Shown here: positions 1 to 8,425 of the stretch, piece by piece
How the letters are laid out: every line of letters starts with the position of its first letter
Position numbering within the stretch: position 1 is the stretch's first letter
Assembly: GCF_036906915.1 (NCBI RefSeq)
Contig: NZ_JBAKHX010000001.1
Span: forward strand, 444,772-508,771
Direction: 5' to 3'
Source: Phytohabitans sp036906915
GTDB taxonomy: Bacteria; Actinomycetota; Actinomycetes; Mycobacteriales; Micromonosporaceae
Length of the DNA stretch: 64,000 nt
Position numbers and translations under genes: made by a program
The notes under the pieces: generated by a model
Database searches by the model: none
The model's input: the letters and a program-made list of their open reading frames with translations, nothing else
What the model was told of the DNA's origin: nothing

Positions 1-596
1 AGCACTGGTACCTCTACTGTGGACAGTGTCAGCCCGCCGCTGGCCACGAAGTGCTCGAAGACGGTGAGGAAGCCGCCCGGCCCGATCCGGTCCACCGCTT
101 TTGCGGTCACCACCTCGAGCAGTTCGGCGTCCATGACCTCGGCGCGCCGGCCGAGCCGCGCCCGAACACCGTCCCGCACGTGCCGCACGAACCCGCTGCG
201 GGACCGCTCGAACACGCGCCACGTCACCGGCAGCTCAGGAGGCCGGTAGAGCGGGCACAACAGCACCGCACCTCGTCTCGGCGCCGCCCCACCGGCGACC
301 AGCTCCAGGGTCGCGTTGGCGCCGAACGAGTGCGCGACGACGAGGTCGGGGCGTGCGCCCACCAGGTCCAGGGCCGCGGCCAGCCAGGCGCGCGCCGGCC
401 GGCCGCGCCGCCACCGGTAGTCGTTGCCCGCTCGCCAAGGGAGGTCGAGGGCGACCACCCGCCACGCCGGGTCGAGCCGCGCGGCCACGGCGCGCCAGCT
501 TTGCCAGGAGTCCTCCAGGCCGTGGACGAGCACGGCGAGCGGGCCGCCCGGGACGCCCGCCCCAAGCACGCGCACCGCGCCGGCCAGCTCATCCAT
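1..596 (-). CDS. alpha/beta hydrolase, partial (cut by window start)
   Basis: Read directly from the minus strand: an open frame starting at ATG 596 runs off the left edge with no stop, about 198 codons visible. The N-terminus has the oxyanion segment LVHGLEDSW, and the nucleophile elbow reads AHSFGAN, fitting the GxSxG region of alpha/beta hydrolases. It overlaps the stop of the upstream ketosynthase-like gene by 8 bases, so it is the last visible gene of the type II PKS operon. It resembles the hydrolase at 15714-16514 (both have VHG, a W-rich stretch, DLPW or DMPW, and YRWRR or HRWRR), so the two look like paralogues. A role in acyl release, editing or hydrolysis of a pathway intermediate is inference; substrate unknown. 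Confidence 0.75.
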   Translation of the reverse strand, partial: MDELAGAVRVLGAGVPGGPLAVLVHGLEDSWQSWRAVAARLDPAWRVVALDLPWRAGNDYRWRRGRPARAWLAAALDLVGARPDLVVAHSFGANATLELVAGGAAPRRGAVLLCPLYRPPELPVTWRVFERSRSGFVRHVRDGVRARLGRRAEVMDAELLEVVTAKAVDRIGPGGFLTVFEHFVASGGLTLSTVEVPV

Positions 597-1422
597 CGCC
601 GCTCCCGGCGACCGTCACGGCCCGCCAGCCGTCGGCTGGATCGCCGCAGACCACGCCGACCGGCCCGGCGCCGCCTTCGGCGAGCCAACGCGCGGCCGTG
701 GCGAGCCCCACCACGCCCTGCGCGCCGTAGCAGTCGCCCCACGGTGGCGGCCCGTCCGCGCCGCCGAACACCAGCGCCGGCCGGTCCGGCTGATCCGGCC
801 ACTTCGGATAGCCGGGCGCCTCGCGCACCCGGATCGCCGGCCGTCCGGGCGCGAGGGCGAGCACCACGCAAGCGGCTCCGGCGCGCAACGGAGTCGCCGG
901 CGCGCCGCACCGGTACAGCCGCGTGGCGACCTCGTCGGCGGGCTCGGCGCCCACCAGAACCACCCGCCGCGCCCGGCCGGAGCGCAGCAACAGGCCGCCC
1001 AGCGCGAAGCCATCGAGCCCGGCGGTGGCACCGGAGCACACCATCAGGTTCGGGCCGCCGAACCTGAACCACCTCGCCACCGTGCTGGCCACCACGTTGC
1101 TGGAAGCGTTCGGGGCAGCGAGCGGGCTTACCTCGCGCGCCTGGCCGGCCGCCACCGCTCGCGCCGCCTGCGCCACCGTCTCGACGTTGCCCAGGTTGCC
1201 GCACGCCACCACGGCGGTGTCCGGGCGCACCGCGCCCTCCGGGCGCACCTTGGCAGGCAGTCCGAGCGCCCGGTGTACCGCGCAGAGCGCGAGCCGGGTC
1301 GCCGGTTCCTTGTACAGCAGGCCCCGGCGGCCGAGCAGTTCCATGGCCCGGTCGGCGGGCACCGCCTCGGCGCATTCGCCGGGCAGGTGCACGCTCCAGC
1401 CGGTCAGGTAGACGCCGGCCAT
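589..1422 (-). CDS. short ketosynthase-like protein, chain-length-factor type, no active-site Cys
   Basis: 277 aa, much shorter than a normal ketosynthase (about 400 aa). It keeps the thiolase-fold N-terminal pattern (GVYLTGWSVHLPGE) and the segment around the KS nucleophile, but where the partner KS has ACSA this protein reads SGAT, so the Cys position is occupied by Ala. No HGTGT motif is present. It starts inside the end of the upstream KS gene (19-base overlap), as KS/CLF pairs of type II systems do. Most likely the CLF-like partner of the KS at 1404-2543. The unusual shortness may mean a trimmed C-terminal half. Confidence 0.7.
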   Translation of the reverse strand: MAGVYLTGWSVHLPGECAEAVPADRAMELLGRRGLLYKEPATRLALCAVHRALGLPAKVRPEGAVRPDTAVVACGNLGNVETVAQAARAVAAGQAREVSPLAAPNASSNVVASTVARWFRFGGPNLMVCSGATAGLDGFALGGLLLRSGRARRVVLVGAEPADEVATRLYRCGAPATPLRAGAACVVLALAPGRPAIRVREAPGYPKWPDQPDRPALVFGGADGPPPWGDCYGAQGVVGLATAARWLAEGGAGPVGVVCGDPADGWRAVTVAGSGDG

Positions 1423-2543
1423 CGGGCACCTCCCGGCAGCGGTTCGAGCAGCGTCACCGCGTTGACGCCGCCGAAGCCGAACGCGTCGACCTGCACCAAC
1501 CGCGGCGACACGCGTACCGGCTGCAGTGCGAATCGCAGGCCGTCGCCCTCCGGCAGCACGGTACGCAGACCCACGACGGGCGGCACCACGCCGCTGGCCA
1601 GGCAGCGCACCGCCACGTCGAGGCTGACCAGGCCGGCGCTGCCCGAGGTGTGGCCGACCGCACCCTTGATGGCGGTGATCAGCGGATCCCCGCCGCCATC
1701 GCGGAGAACCTGGCGCAGCGCGGCGCACTCGGTCGGGTCGTTGAGGGCGGTGCCGGTGCCATGCGCCACCACGAGGTCGACGTCGGCGGCGGACCGGTCC
1801 CCCCGCGACAGCGCGTCCCGCATCGCGCGGCAGATGCCCGCCACGTCCGGTGCCGTCTCGTGGTACGCGTCGCAGGACAGGCCGGTGGCCAACAGCCGTG
1901 CGAGGCCGGAGCGGGCGGTCGTCTCGGAAACCACCACGGCCGCGGCCGCGCCCTCGCCGAGCAGGACTCCCTGCCGGGCGGCGTCGAAGGGCCGCACGCG
2001 CTCGGTCGGTACGTCCGCCACACGGCCGATCATCGCGAGCATCGAGGAGGTCATACCGTCGGCGGCGGCGGCCACCACCGCGTCCGCCTCACCCATCTCG
2101 ACCAGATCCTGCGCCAGCGCCAGCGCGTGGCCACCCGCGCTGCACGCGTTCGCGATCGTGATGATGTCGGCCAGCCCCGGCACCGCCTCGGCGAGCGCGT
2201 CCCGGAAATGCAGCCGGTGCCGCGGCACCTCTCGGCCGGCCACCGCCCACTCCTCCACCGCCGCGAGCTCACGCAACCCGGTGCCCACGAGCGCGACCAC
2301 CCGCTGCCGCCCAGGGCGCAGGTCAGCCTCGGCCACCGCCCGGCGTACGCAGTCGACAAGCCACCGGCTGGCCAGGAACGGGCCGCCGCCGTCCCCGTGG
2401 TAGCCGTACCGCACGTTGATTCCCGCCGGGTCGGGGTGCCGCAGCGGCGCCACCCCGCTGTCGCCACGGCACAGCGCCGCGAACGTCTGGTCCCCGTCGC
2501 CGAAGCAGGTGCGTACCTGACTAGCCGCGAGAACGACCGCCAC
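1404..2543 (-). CDS. beta-ketoacyl synthase (KS alpha type), second KS of the type II PKS
   Basis: About 379 aa. The nucleophile motif NACSAG and both His motifs (AHGTGT and VGHTSG) are intact, so this should be a catalytically competent condensing enzyme. The start is a choice: GTG 2543 has a G-rich Shine-Dalgarno stretch just upstream and leaves a 23-base overlap with the previous gene; ATG 2588 would give a longer, low-complexity N-terminus. It is followed by a Cys-less KS-like protein, making a second KS/CLF pair in the operon. In highly reducing type II PKSs (ishigamide and cinnamoyl-lipid families) extra KS pairs extend the chain in distinct phases; assigning that here is inference. Confidence 0.85.
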   Translation of the reverse strand: MAVVLAASQVRTCFGDGDQTFAALCRGDSGVAPLRHPDPAGINVRYGYHGDGGGPFLASRWLVDCVRRAVAEADLRPGRQRVVALVGTGLRELAAVEEWAVAGREVPRHRLHFRDALAEAVPGLADIITIANACSAGGHALALAQDLVEMGEADAVVAAAADGMTSSMLAMIGRVADVPTERVRPFDAARQGVLLGEGAAAAVVVSETTARSGLARLLATGLSCDAYHETAPDVAGICRAMRDALSRGDRSAADVDLVVAHGTGTALNDPTECAALRQVLRDGGGDPLITAIKGAVGHTSGSAGLVSLDVAVRCLASGVVPPVVGLRTVLPEGDGLRFALQPVRVSPRLVQVDAFGFGGVNAVTLLEPLPGGARWPAST

Positions 2544-3621
2544 GCCCCCACCCCCGAACCAGCGCGGCGGCCGCCGCGCCATCGCCACCGCGCGCGGTCA
2601 GCAGCGTTACCGTGCCGTCCCGCTCCGGCTCCGCCCGGTGCAGGCCCAGCAGGACGGCGAGCCCTAGGGCGCCATGCGCGGCGTCGCACTCGCCGAACAG
2701 CGACTTGGGCAGCAGCCGGCGCGGCCGCCTGCCGAGCACCGATACCACGGCGTCGTACTCGCTGCGATCGCCGGTCTCCCACTCGCCCGAGACCACGAGG
2801 CTCGGCTCGCCCTCGGGCAGCCGCACCCGGGCGAGTACCCGGCGGACGCAGGCGGCCAGCGCGTCCGCGCCGCCGCCCGGTCCAGGGCCGAACCCGGTCG
2901 CCACGGCGAGCACCTCGGCATCGTGGTGCGCACCGCGCCGCGGCACACCCGACCGCTCGATCGTGAACACCGCGGCGCCTTCGCCGGCGGCCCGGCTCGA
3001 CCCGTCCGGCCCGGTCAGGTGGACCGTCCAGGCTCGGTGGGCGCTGAACTCCTCGACCGCGCCGACGAGGATCGCGTCGGCGTAGCCGCGGGTGAGCGCG
3101 TTGTCGGCGTACCGGAGGGCGCTGAGGAACGCCGTCGGTCCGCCGGCGATGGTGGCGTTGACGCCGCGCAGGCCGTGCCGGATGGCCGCCTGACCGGCCG
3201 CGCAGTTCATCACGGTATTGGGAAACAGGACCGGGTTGACCAGGTAGGGCTTGTCCTGCACCAGCGTCTCGCGCGTGAAGTCGCTGGTGGACTTGAAGCT
3301 GCCGAGCGTGGTGCCCAGCACCAGGCCGACCCGGGACCGGTCGCCGTCGTCGGTGAGCGGCAGCGCGCTGTCCCGCAGCGCCTCGCCGCACGCGACCGCC
3401 GCAAGCGCGGTCGCTCGGTCGTAGAAGCTGGTGCCCTTGCGGCCGAGCTCGCGGCGCGGGTCGAAGCCGGCGTACGCGTATCCGCTGGGCTCGGGCGGAT
3501 CGCCGGCGGGCGTCAGGGCCGGCGGCGTCCCGGCGGCGTGCCGGTCGACCAGGGCCGGCACGCCGATACCGTCCGGGCTTACGGCCCCCCAGCCGCTGAT
3601 CACCAGTCCGCCCGTGGTCAC
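2521..3621 (-). CDS. chain length factor / KS beta-like protein
   Basis: 366 aa ketosynthase-fold protein. At the position of the active-site Cys the sequence reads IAGGPT, so the nucleophile is lost, as expected of a CLF. It begins with GTG overlapping the stop of the KS at 3618 (GTGA), implying translational coupling and heterodimer formation with that KS. In type II PKSs the CLF subunit shapes the pocket that sets chain length. It is the CLF of the first KS/CLF pair, downstream of KR, dehydratases and ACP. Confidence 0.8.
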   Translation of the reverse strand: MTTGGLVISGWGAVSPDGIGVPALVDRHAAGTPPALTPAGDPPEPSGYAYAGFDPRRELGRKGTSFYDRATALAAVACGEALRDSALPLTDDGDRSRVGLVLGTTLGSFKSTSDFTRETLVQDKPYLVNPVLFPNTVMNCAAGQAAIRHGLRGVNATIAGGPTAFLSALRYADNALTRGYADAILVGAVEEFSAHRAWTVHLTGPDGSSRAAGEGAAVFTIERSGVPRRGAHHDAEVLAVATGFGPGPGGGADALAACVRRVLARVRLPEGEPSLVVSGEWETGDRSEYDAVVSVLGRRPRRLLPKSLFGECDAAHGALGLAVLLGLHRAEPERDGTVTLLTARGGDGAAAAALVRGWGRGGRSRG

Positions 3622-4823
3622 CGCACCGCTCCCAGCATGACGATCGCGTTGTTCCCGCCGAACGCGAAGCCGTTGTTCTGGGCGATCCGGACCGTGGCGG
3701 GACGAGGTTGGTTGGGCACGACGTCAAGGTCGCCGAGGGCCGGATCCGCCACGGTGAGGTTGACGGTGGGTGGCAGGAACCCGCGGTCGATCGCGATGGT
3801 GGTGGCGATCGCGCCGAACCCGCTCGCCGCGCCCATGGTGTGGCCGATCATCGACTTGATCGAGCTGACGGGAGGCATCCGGGCGCCGAACACCTCGCGG
3901 ATGGCCTGCGCCTCGGTCGCGTCGTTGGCCGGCGTGCCGGTGCCGTGTGCGCAGATATAGTCCACTTCGGACGGTTTGACGGCGGCATTGCGATGCGCGA
4001 TACGGATGCATTCGGCCACGCTCGCCCGGTCTGGCGCCACCGGATGGCTGGCGTCGCAGTTGAGGCCGTAACCGAGGACCTCCGCGTAGGCGCGGGCGCC
4101 GCGCGACTGGGCATGCTCCAGCGTCTCCATCAGCAGCACCGCACCGCCTTCGCCGGTCAGGATGCCCGCCCGGTCGCGGTCGAACGGCGTGCAGCGATCC
4201 GGCGCCAGCGCGCCGAGGCGGAAGAAGCCGGCGTGCGCCCAGCGGCACACCGAGTCGGCCCCGCCGGCCAACATCACGTCGGCCTCTCCGCTGGCGAGCA
4301 GGTCGTACGCGTACCCGATGGCGTAGTTGCTGGCCGAACAGGCGGTGGCGATGGTCAGCGACTCGCCGGCAAGGCCGAGCTCGGCGCTGACCGCATGGGC
4401 GAGCCGGCTGGCCGGCACCTGGCGGAGCAGGTCGGGCGCCACGGCAGAGAAGCCCTCGGCCACCAGCTGCGCGGTCACCGCCTCGACGGCGACCGACTCG
4501 CCGCTGGTGGTGCCGATCACCGCGCCGGCGCGCTCCGGCGACAGCTGGGCAAGGTCGAGCCGGCCGTCCGCCACCGCCAGGCGCCCCGCCGCCGCGGCGA
4601 ACTGGCTGGACCGGCCCCACCGCCCTGGGGCGATCCGGCGCAGAATGGCGCCGGGCTCGAAGTCACGCACCTCCCCGCCGCGGTCGTGGGGGAAGCCGGT
4701 GGTGTCGAAGCTGGTGATGGGCGAGATTCCGGAACGGCCGGCGCGGAGCGCGGCGGCGAACGCCTCCGCGCCCACGCCGATGCTCGACACCGGACCGAGC
4801 CCGGTCACCACCACCCGTGGCAT
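3618..4823 (-). CDS. beta-ketoacyl-ACP synthase (KS alpha) of highly reducing type II PKS
   Basis: 401 aa, FabF-like length and start (MPRVVVTGLGPVSSIG). The catalytic Cys lies in ATACSAS, and the two His motifs HGTGTPAND and IGHTMG are present, so it should perform decarboxylative condensation on the ACP. The NNGFAFGGNN C-terminal motif is also intact. It starts 3 bases after the ACP gene and overlaps the CLF gene. The surrounding KR, hotdog dehydratases and ACP make this a reducing, polyene-type system rather than an aromatic type II PKS: no cyclase or aromatase is present. Confidence 0.92.
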   Translation of the reverse strand: MPRVVVTGLGPVSSIGVGAEAFAAALRAGRSGISPITSFDTTGFPHDRGGEVRDFEPGAILRRIAPGRWGRSSQFAAAAGRLAVADGRLDLAQLSPERAGAVIGTTSGESVAVEAVTAQLVAEGFSAVAPDLLRQVPASRLAHAVSAELGLAGESLTIATACSASNYAIGYAYDLLASGEADVMLAGGADSVCRWAHAGFFRLGALAPDRCTPFDRDRAGILTGEGGAVLLMETLEHAQSRGARAYAEVLGYGLNCDASHPVAPDRASVAECIRIAHRNAAVKPSEVDYICAHGTGTPANDATEAQAIREVFGARMPPVSSIKSMIGHTMGAASGFGAIATTIAIDRGFLPPTVNLTVADPALGDLDVVPNQPRPATVRIAQNNGFAFGGNNAIVMLGAVR

Positions 4824-4826
4824 CTC

Positions 4827-5081
4827 TCAGCCCTGCCCGCCCGCGTACCGGACCAGCGCGTCATGTACCAGCTTGAGATTGCGCAGGGTAGCCAGTTCCG
4901 ACTGCGGGATCTCGACCTTGTAGACCTTGTCGATGCGGGCCAGGATCTCGATCGCGCGCAACGAGTCCGCCTCGTACTCGTCGATGAAGTCGCCGGTGTC
5001 GGTGAGCTCCTCGGGCTCCACTTCCAGTACCTCGGCGACGATCGCGCGAAGCTCTTCCAGGCGCGGGTCGGTCTGCGTCAT
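4827..5081 (-). CDS. acyl carrier protein of the type II PKS
   Basis: 84 aa acidic carrier protein. The phosphopantetheine attachment Ser lies in EADSLRAIE, followed by the usual helix III region. It sits between a dehydratase and the KS, in line with type II PKS operons. It should carry the growing acyl chain through condensation, ketoreduction and dehydration. A 37-base gap separates it from the upstream dehydratase gene; an AG-rich ribosome binding site (GAGGAGG) precedes the ATG. Confidence 0.93.
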   Translation of the reverse strand: MTQTDPRLEELRAIVAEVLEVEPEELTDTGDFIDEYEADSLRAIEILARIDKVYKVEIPQSELATLRNLKLVHDALVRYAGGQG

Positions 5082-5118
5082 GGCGTCCTCCTCGGCTCGG
5101 TTCGGTCAGGGTGGTCAG

Positions 5119-5601
5119 TCAGGTCGGGCGTGCGGCGCGTCCGGCCAGGTCGGCGCGCGGCCGGCGGGCCGCGATCAACGTGTCGACCTGGGCGACCCTG
5201 CGGTCGCCGATCCAGGTCTCGCCACGGGCGAACGCGGTCTCCGCCACCACGCGTTCGATCTCGACGTGATGGCGCAGCACGTCGCCGGGGAAGGCCCCGC
5301 CCTCCACGCGGTAGTCACGCACTCCGGCGAACAGCAGAACCGAGGCGGTGGCGGCGGGTTCCTGTCCGCGCAGCCACAACAGTGCGGCGGTCTGGCCCAG
5401 GGACTCGAGCATGAGCGAGACGGGGTAGGCGTAGTCGGCAGGCGCGGCGCCGTCGCCCATTCCGGCGTAGCAGGGCTCGTTGACGGTGACCGCCTTCAGG
5501 GCGCAGATCGAGAGCTCCGGCACCAGGCTCACCACTCGATCAACCAGCAGCAGCGGGTAGCGCTGCGGCAGCAGGGTCCGGATCCAGCTCTGCTCACTCA
5601 T
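5119..5601 (-). CDS. FabA/FabZ-like hotdog dehydratase subunit lacking the usual catalytic His
   Basis: 160 aa from ATG 5601 (MSEQSW). The N-terminal LLPQRYPLLLVDRV is typical of FabZ, and the helix with the acidic catalytic residue (LMLESLGQ) is kept. After NEPCYAG, however, the normal GHFP is replaced by a Gly/Ala/Asp stretch, so the active-site His is missing. It overlaps the upstream dehydratase gene by 8 bases. Polyene-forming type II PKSs use heterodimeric hotdog dehydratases in which one subunit is degenerate, so I infer it pairs with the product of 5594-6076. Confidence 0.82.
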   Translation of the reverse strand: MSEQSWIRTLLPQRYPLLLVDRVVSLVPELSICALKAVTVNEPCYAGMGDGAAPADYAYPVSLMLESLGQTAALLWLRGQEPAATASVLLFAGVRDYRVEGGAFPGDVLRHHVEIERVVAETAFARGETWIGDRRVAQVDTLIAARRPRADLAGRAARPT

Positions 5602-6076
5602 CCGGCACGACCTCGTCGAACATGGCCACCGCGCGCGCCACCACGACGCCGTCGCGGCGCCGCCACTCGGCGGCAACCCGCCACCGGCCGGGAGCCTCGG
5701 CCGTGGCCCCGGCCACCAGGCTCAGCTCGTCGCCAGGCAGCGCCGGCGCCAGGAACCGGGCGGACCGCACGACCCGCAGCAAGGCCGCCCGGCCCTCCTG
5801 CCGGCTGAACGCGGCGTCGACCGCCTGCCGGAGGCACTCCACCAGGAACACGCCGGGAAACACCGGGAAGCCTGGAAAGTGGCCGGCCAGGTTGGGGTCG
5901 CCGGCCCGGACCGCGGTGCGGGCGTGGATCTCGATCCCGTACGTCGAGTGGCGCACCCGCAACGCGTCCAGCGCAGGCAGCGGAGCGGCGAACGCCGGCA
6001 CCGGCACTGGCGCCCAGCCGGTGTCTGTCTGGGCGGTCTCGGCGGCCTCGGCGGTCTGGGCGGCCTCGGCGCTCAC
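5594..6076 (-). CDS. FabZ-like 3-hydroxyacyl-ACP dehydratase subunit
   Basis: 160 aa hotdog-fold protein with an Ala/Glu/Thr-rich N-terminal tail. It has the catalytic His in LAGHFPGFPVFPG and the acidic residue in FLVECLRQ. It should dehydrate 3-hydroxyacyl-ACP formed by the ketoreductase immediately upstream (4-base overlap), giving conjugated double bonds. It is probably the catalytic half of a heterodimer with the His-less subunit encoded next. Confidence 0.85.
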   Translation of the reverse strand: MSAEAAQTAEAAETAQTDTGWAPVPVPAFAAPLPALDALRVRHSTYGIEIHARTAVRAGDPNLAGHFPGFPVFPGVFLVECLRQAVDAAFSRQEGRAALLRVVRSARFLAPALPGDELSLVAGATAEAPGRWRVAAEWRRRDGVVVARAVAMFDEVVPDE

Positions 6077-6804
6077 AGCGTCATACCCCCGTCCACGCCG
6101 AAGACCTGGCCGGTGACGTACGCGGCGCGCTCGGACAGCAGGAACGCCACCATCTCGGCAACGTCGTCGGGTTGGCCGAACCGCCGCAGTGGAACCTGGT
6201 CGAGGGCTCGGGCCCGCTGCTTGGCGGTAAGGGCGCCGGTCATGTCGGTCTCGACGAAACCGGGAGCCACCACGTTGACTCGGATGCCGTAGCGCGCGAC
6301 CTCCTTGGCGAGCGCCTTGCTGAGCCCGATGATCCCGGCTTTGCTCGCGGCGTACGCGGTCTGGCCGGCGTTGCCGTAGATGCCGGCGATCGAGGACATG
6401 TTGACCACCGCGCCGGCGTGCCGCTTGATGAAGCGAAAGGTGACCGCGCGCGAGACGTTCCAGGTGCCGGTGAGGTTCACCTCGTGCACCGCACGCCAGT
6501 CGGCGGGCGCGGTCAGCACGAGCGGCGCGTCCCGGGTGACGCCGGCGTTGTTAACCAGGCAGTCCAACGGACCGAGCCGCTCCTCCACATCGCGCACGAA
6601 CGCGTCGACCGCGGCCTCGTCGGCCACGTCGCAGGCGGCGAAGTGGCACGGCACCCCGAACGATCGCACTTCGGCCTCGGTCTTGCTCGCGGTCTCCGAG
6701 GGGGTCGCGTAGCACCCGGCGACGGCGTAGCCCTCCCTGGCCAGGCGCAGCGCGACCGCCCGGCCGATGCCGCGCGACGCTCCGGTGACCAACGCACGGT
6801 GCAT
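6073..6804 (-). CDS. 3-oxoacyl-ACP reductase (FabG-like KR), first gene of the PKS operon
   Basis: 243 aa short-chain dehydrogenase. The NADPH-binding motif TGASRGIG and the NNAG motif are present, and the catalytic Ser and Tyr/Lys lie in NMSSIAG and TAYAASK. The C-terminal FGVDGGMTL matches FabG. It reduces the beta-keto group on the ACP. It is the promoter-proximal gene of the type II PKS operon; the upstream region holds two copies of the cluster-wide CACCAT/ATGGTG element. Confidence 0.93.
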   Translation of the reverse strand: MHRALVTGASRGIGRAVALRLAREGYAVAGCYATPSETASKTEAEVRSFGVPCHFAACDVADEAAVDAFVRDVEERLGPLDCLVNNAGVTRDAPLVLTAPADWRAVHEVNLTGTWNVSRAVTFRFIKRHAGAVVNMSSIAGIYGNAGQTAYAASKAGIIGLSKALAKEVARYGIRVNVVAPGFVETDMTGALTAKQRARALDQVPLRRFGQPDDVAEMVAFLLSERAAYVTGQVFGVDGGMTL

Positions 6805-6852
6805 GTTTCAGCAGTCCCCCGTCCAGCTACCCCAGCCTCGATGCGAAGCAGA

Positions 6853-6883
6853 ATCACCATTCCCGTACCCGTCCATGGTGTAT
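6853..6883 (-). promoter_or_regulatory. CACCAT/ATGGTG element pair upstream of the PKS operon
   Basis: Two facing half-sites: ATCACCAT at 6853-6860 and ATGGTGTAT at 6875-6883, separated by 14 bases. The first ends 48 bases before the KR start codon. The ATGGTGTAT form recurs upstream of other operons in the window. A regulator-binding or promoter role is inference from recurrence and position. Confidence 0.55.
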
Positions 6884-6944
6884 GACATGGCGCGATTCAG
6901 CAAGAGGCCGCATTCACAAATGTTTGTCCATTGAGGACAGCACA

Positions 6945-7139
6945 TCAGTCGTCGACCAGCGTGATGGCCAGCTTCGGGCAGGCGCGAGCGGCTGCCTCCA
7001 CGTCCGGCCAAAGCCGCCGTTCTGGCTCCTTCGTGAGCACGTGCAGCATGTCGTCGTCACCGACCCGGAAGACCTCCGGCGCGACGCTCGCACACATGGC
7101 GTTGCTTTCGCACAGGTCGAAGTCGACCTCCACGCGCAT
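6945..7139 (-). CDS. small ferredoxin, 3Fe-4S type
   Basis: 64 aa. Cysteines at about positions 10 and 16 (LCESNAMC) and a third in ACPKLAI give the three-Cys pattern of bacterial [3Fe-4S] ferredoxins that reduce P450s. Starts at ATG 7139 behind a clear GGAGG. It is the last gene of the thiolase/CoA-transferase operon, about 2.6 kb from two P450 genes, so it is a likely electron donor for one or more of the three P450s in the window. No ferredoxin reductase is encoded here. Confidence 0.9.
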   Translation of the reverse strand: MRVEVDFDLCESNAMCASVAPEVFRVGDDDMLHVLTKEPERRLWPDVEAAARACPKLAITLVDD

Positions 7140-7156
7140 GGCTACTCCCTCCTTCG

Positions 7157-8416
7157 CTATCCCCCACCGGCCGCACCGCCCGCCGGCGCGGTGGGCGACC
7201 CGGTGGCGCCCGCGGCGTGCAGCGCACCCCGCTCGTCAGCACCGATCCCGATCTCCGCCAGCACCTCGTCGGTGTGCTGGCCGGGCGCCGGGGCGCCCAT
7301 ACGCACCCTCGTCGGCGTCCGGGCGAACTTGGCCGCCGGGCCGACCAGCGGAGCCCTCGTGCCGTTCCAGAGCACGGTCTGCTGGAGCATGTCCCGCTCG
7401 CGGATGTGCGGATCCGCGGCCACGTCCGCCAGCTCCCGCACCTGGCCGGCCACCACGCCCGCGCGCTCCAGCGCGGCGAGCACCTCCGCCACGGGGCGCT
7501 CCCGGCACCACTGGGCGACCAGCCGGTTGACCTCGTCCCGGTTGGCGCGCCGCTCGTCGTTGCGGGCGAACCCCGGCGCGCGGGCCAGGCGCGGGCAGCC
7601 CATCGTCTCGGCCAGCGCCCGCCACTGGCGGTCCAGCGCGACCACGAGGTAGACCCGCCCGTCGGCGCAGTCGTAGGCGTTGCTAGGCACCACGAACTCC
7701 GTCTCATCACCGAGCCGGCGCGGCGCCGCGCCGGTGGCTGCGAGCGTCAGGTACCCGTTGCTGGAGTAGAGCAGCGCGTCGAGCATCGCGACGTCGACGT
7801 GCTGGCCCTCGCCGGTGCGATCCCGGTGGCGCAAAGCCGCGAGCGCCGCGATCGCGCCGTGCAGGCCGGCCATATCGTCAGCGAGGAAGGTCGGCGCCTT
7901 GACCGGATCGTCGCCGCGCCCGCCGTTGAGCGCCATCCACCCGCTCTCGGCCTGCACGACCGGGTCGTACCCGCGCCGTGCCGCCGCCGGACCGAACTGC
8001 CCCCATCCCGAGATGGAGACCACGACGATGTCCCGCTTGACCGCGCGGCAGTCCTGGTAGCCCACCCCCCAGCCGTCCAGCGTGCCCGGGCGGAAGTTCT
8101 CCACCACGAGGTCTGCGGTCGCGACGAGGGCCAGGAACACCCGCCGGGCCGGCGGCTGGCGCAGGTCGAGGCAGATGCCGCGCTTGTTGCGGTTGACCGT
8201 CTGGTGAAACCAGGACAGCCCGGTGCCGGGAATCTCCGGCGGCGGCTGGCCGCGCCCGCCCGGCAGCTCCACCCGGATGACGTCGGCGCCGAGGTCGGCC
8301 AGCACGCAGTTGGCCATCGGTCCGGACCAGACGGTGGTGACATCGAGGACGCGCAGGCCGTGCAGCGGGCCGTCGACGTCGTCGCGTGCCTCGCGGTAGA
8401 ACTCGGCCTTGTCCAC
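7157..8416 (-). CDS. CaiB/BaiF family (class III) CoA-transferase
   Basis: 419 aa. The N-terminal region GLRVLDVTTVWSGP and GADVIRVE is typical of formyl-CoA transferase and CaiB-type enzymes, as is the later VENFRPGTLDGWG. These enzymes move CoA between carboxylic acids. GTG start 8416 with a strong GAGGAGG upstream. It lies between a thiolase and a ferredoxin gene. In this cluster it may activate a carboxylic acid building block or salvage an acyl-CoA; the substrate cannot be told from sequence. Confidence 0.88.
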   Translation of the reverse strand: MDKAEFYREARDDVDGPLHGLRVLDVTTVWSGPMANCVLADLGADVIRVELPGGRGQPPPEIPGTGLSWFHQTVNRNKRGICLDLRQPPARRVFLALVATADLVVENFRPGTLDGWGVGYQDCRAVKRDIVVVSISGWGQFGPAAARRGYDPVVQAESGWMALNGGRGDDPVKAPTFLADDMAGLHGAIAALAALRHRDRTGEGQHVDVAMLDALLYSSNGYLTLAATGAAPRRLGDETEFVVPSNAYDCADGRVYLVVALDRQWRALAETMGCPRLARAPGFARNDERRANRDEVNRLVAQWCRERPVAEVLAALERAGVVAGQVRELADVAADPHIRERDMLQQTVLWNGTRAPLVGPAAKFARTPTRVRMGAPAPGQHTDEVLAEIGIGADERGALHAAGATGSPTAPAGGAAGGG

Positions 8417-8425
8417 CCGTCCTCC

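Noticed and set aside
224..1429. 401-codon minus-strand frame spanning the short KS and the hydrolase
   Set aside because: It is the wrong frame; the correct frames give a KS-like protein (589-1422) and a hydrolase running off the window (1-596).
424..2403. 659-codon plus-strand open frame across the KS genes
   Set aside because: Composition is Arg/Pro/Ala/Thr-rich with no domain; it is antisense to well-supported KS genes and results from high GC.
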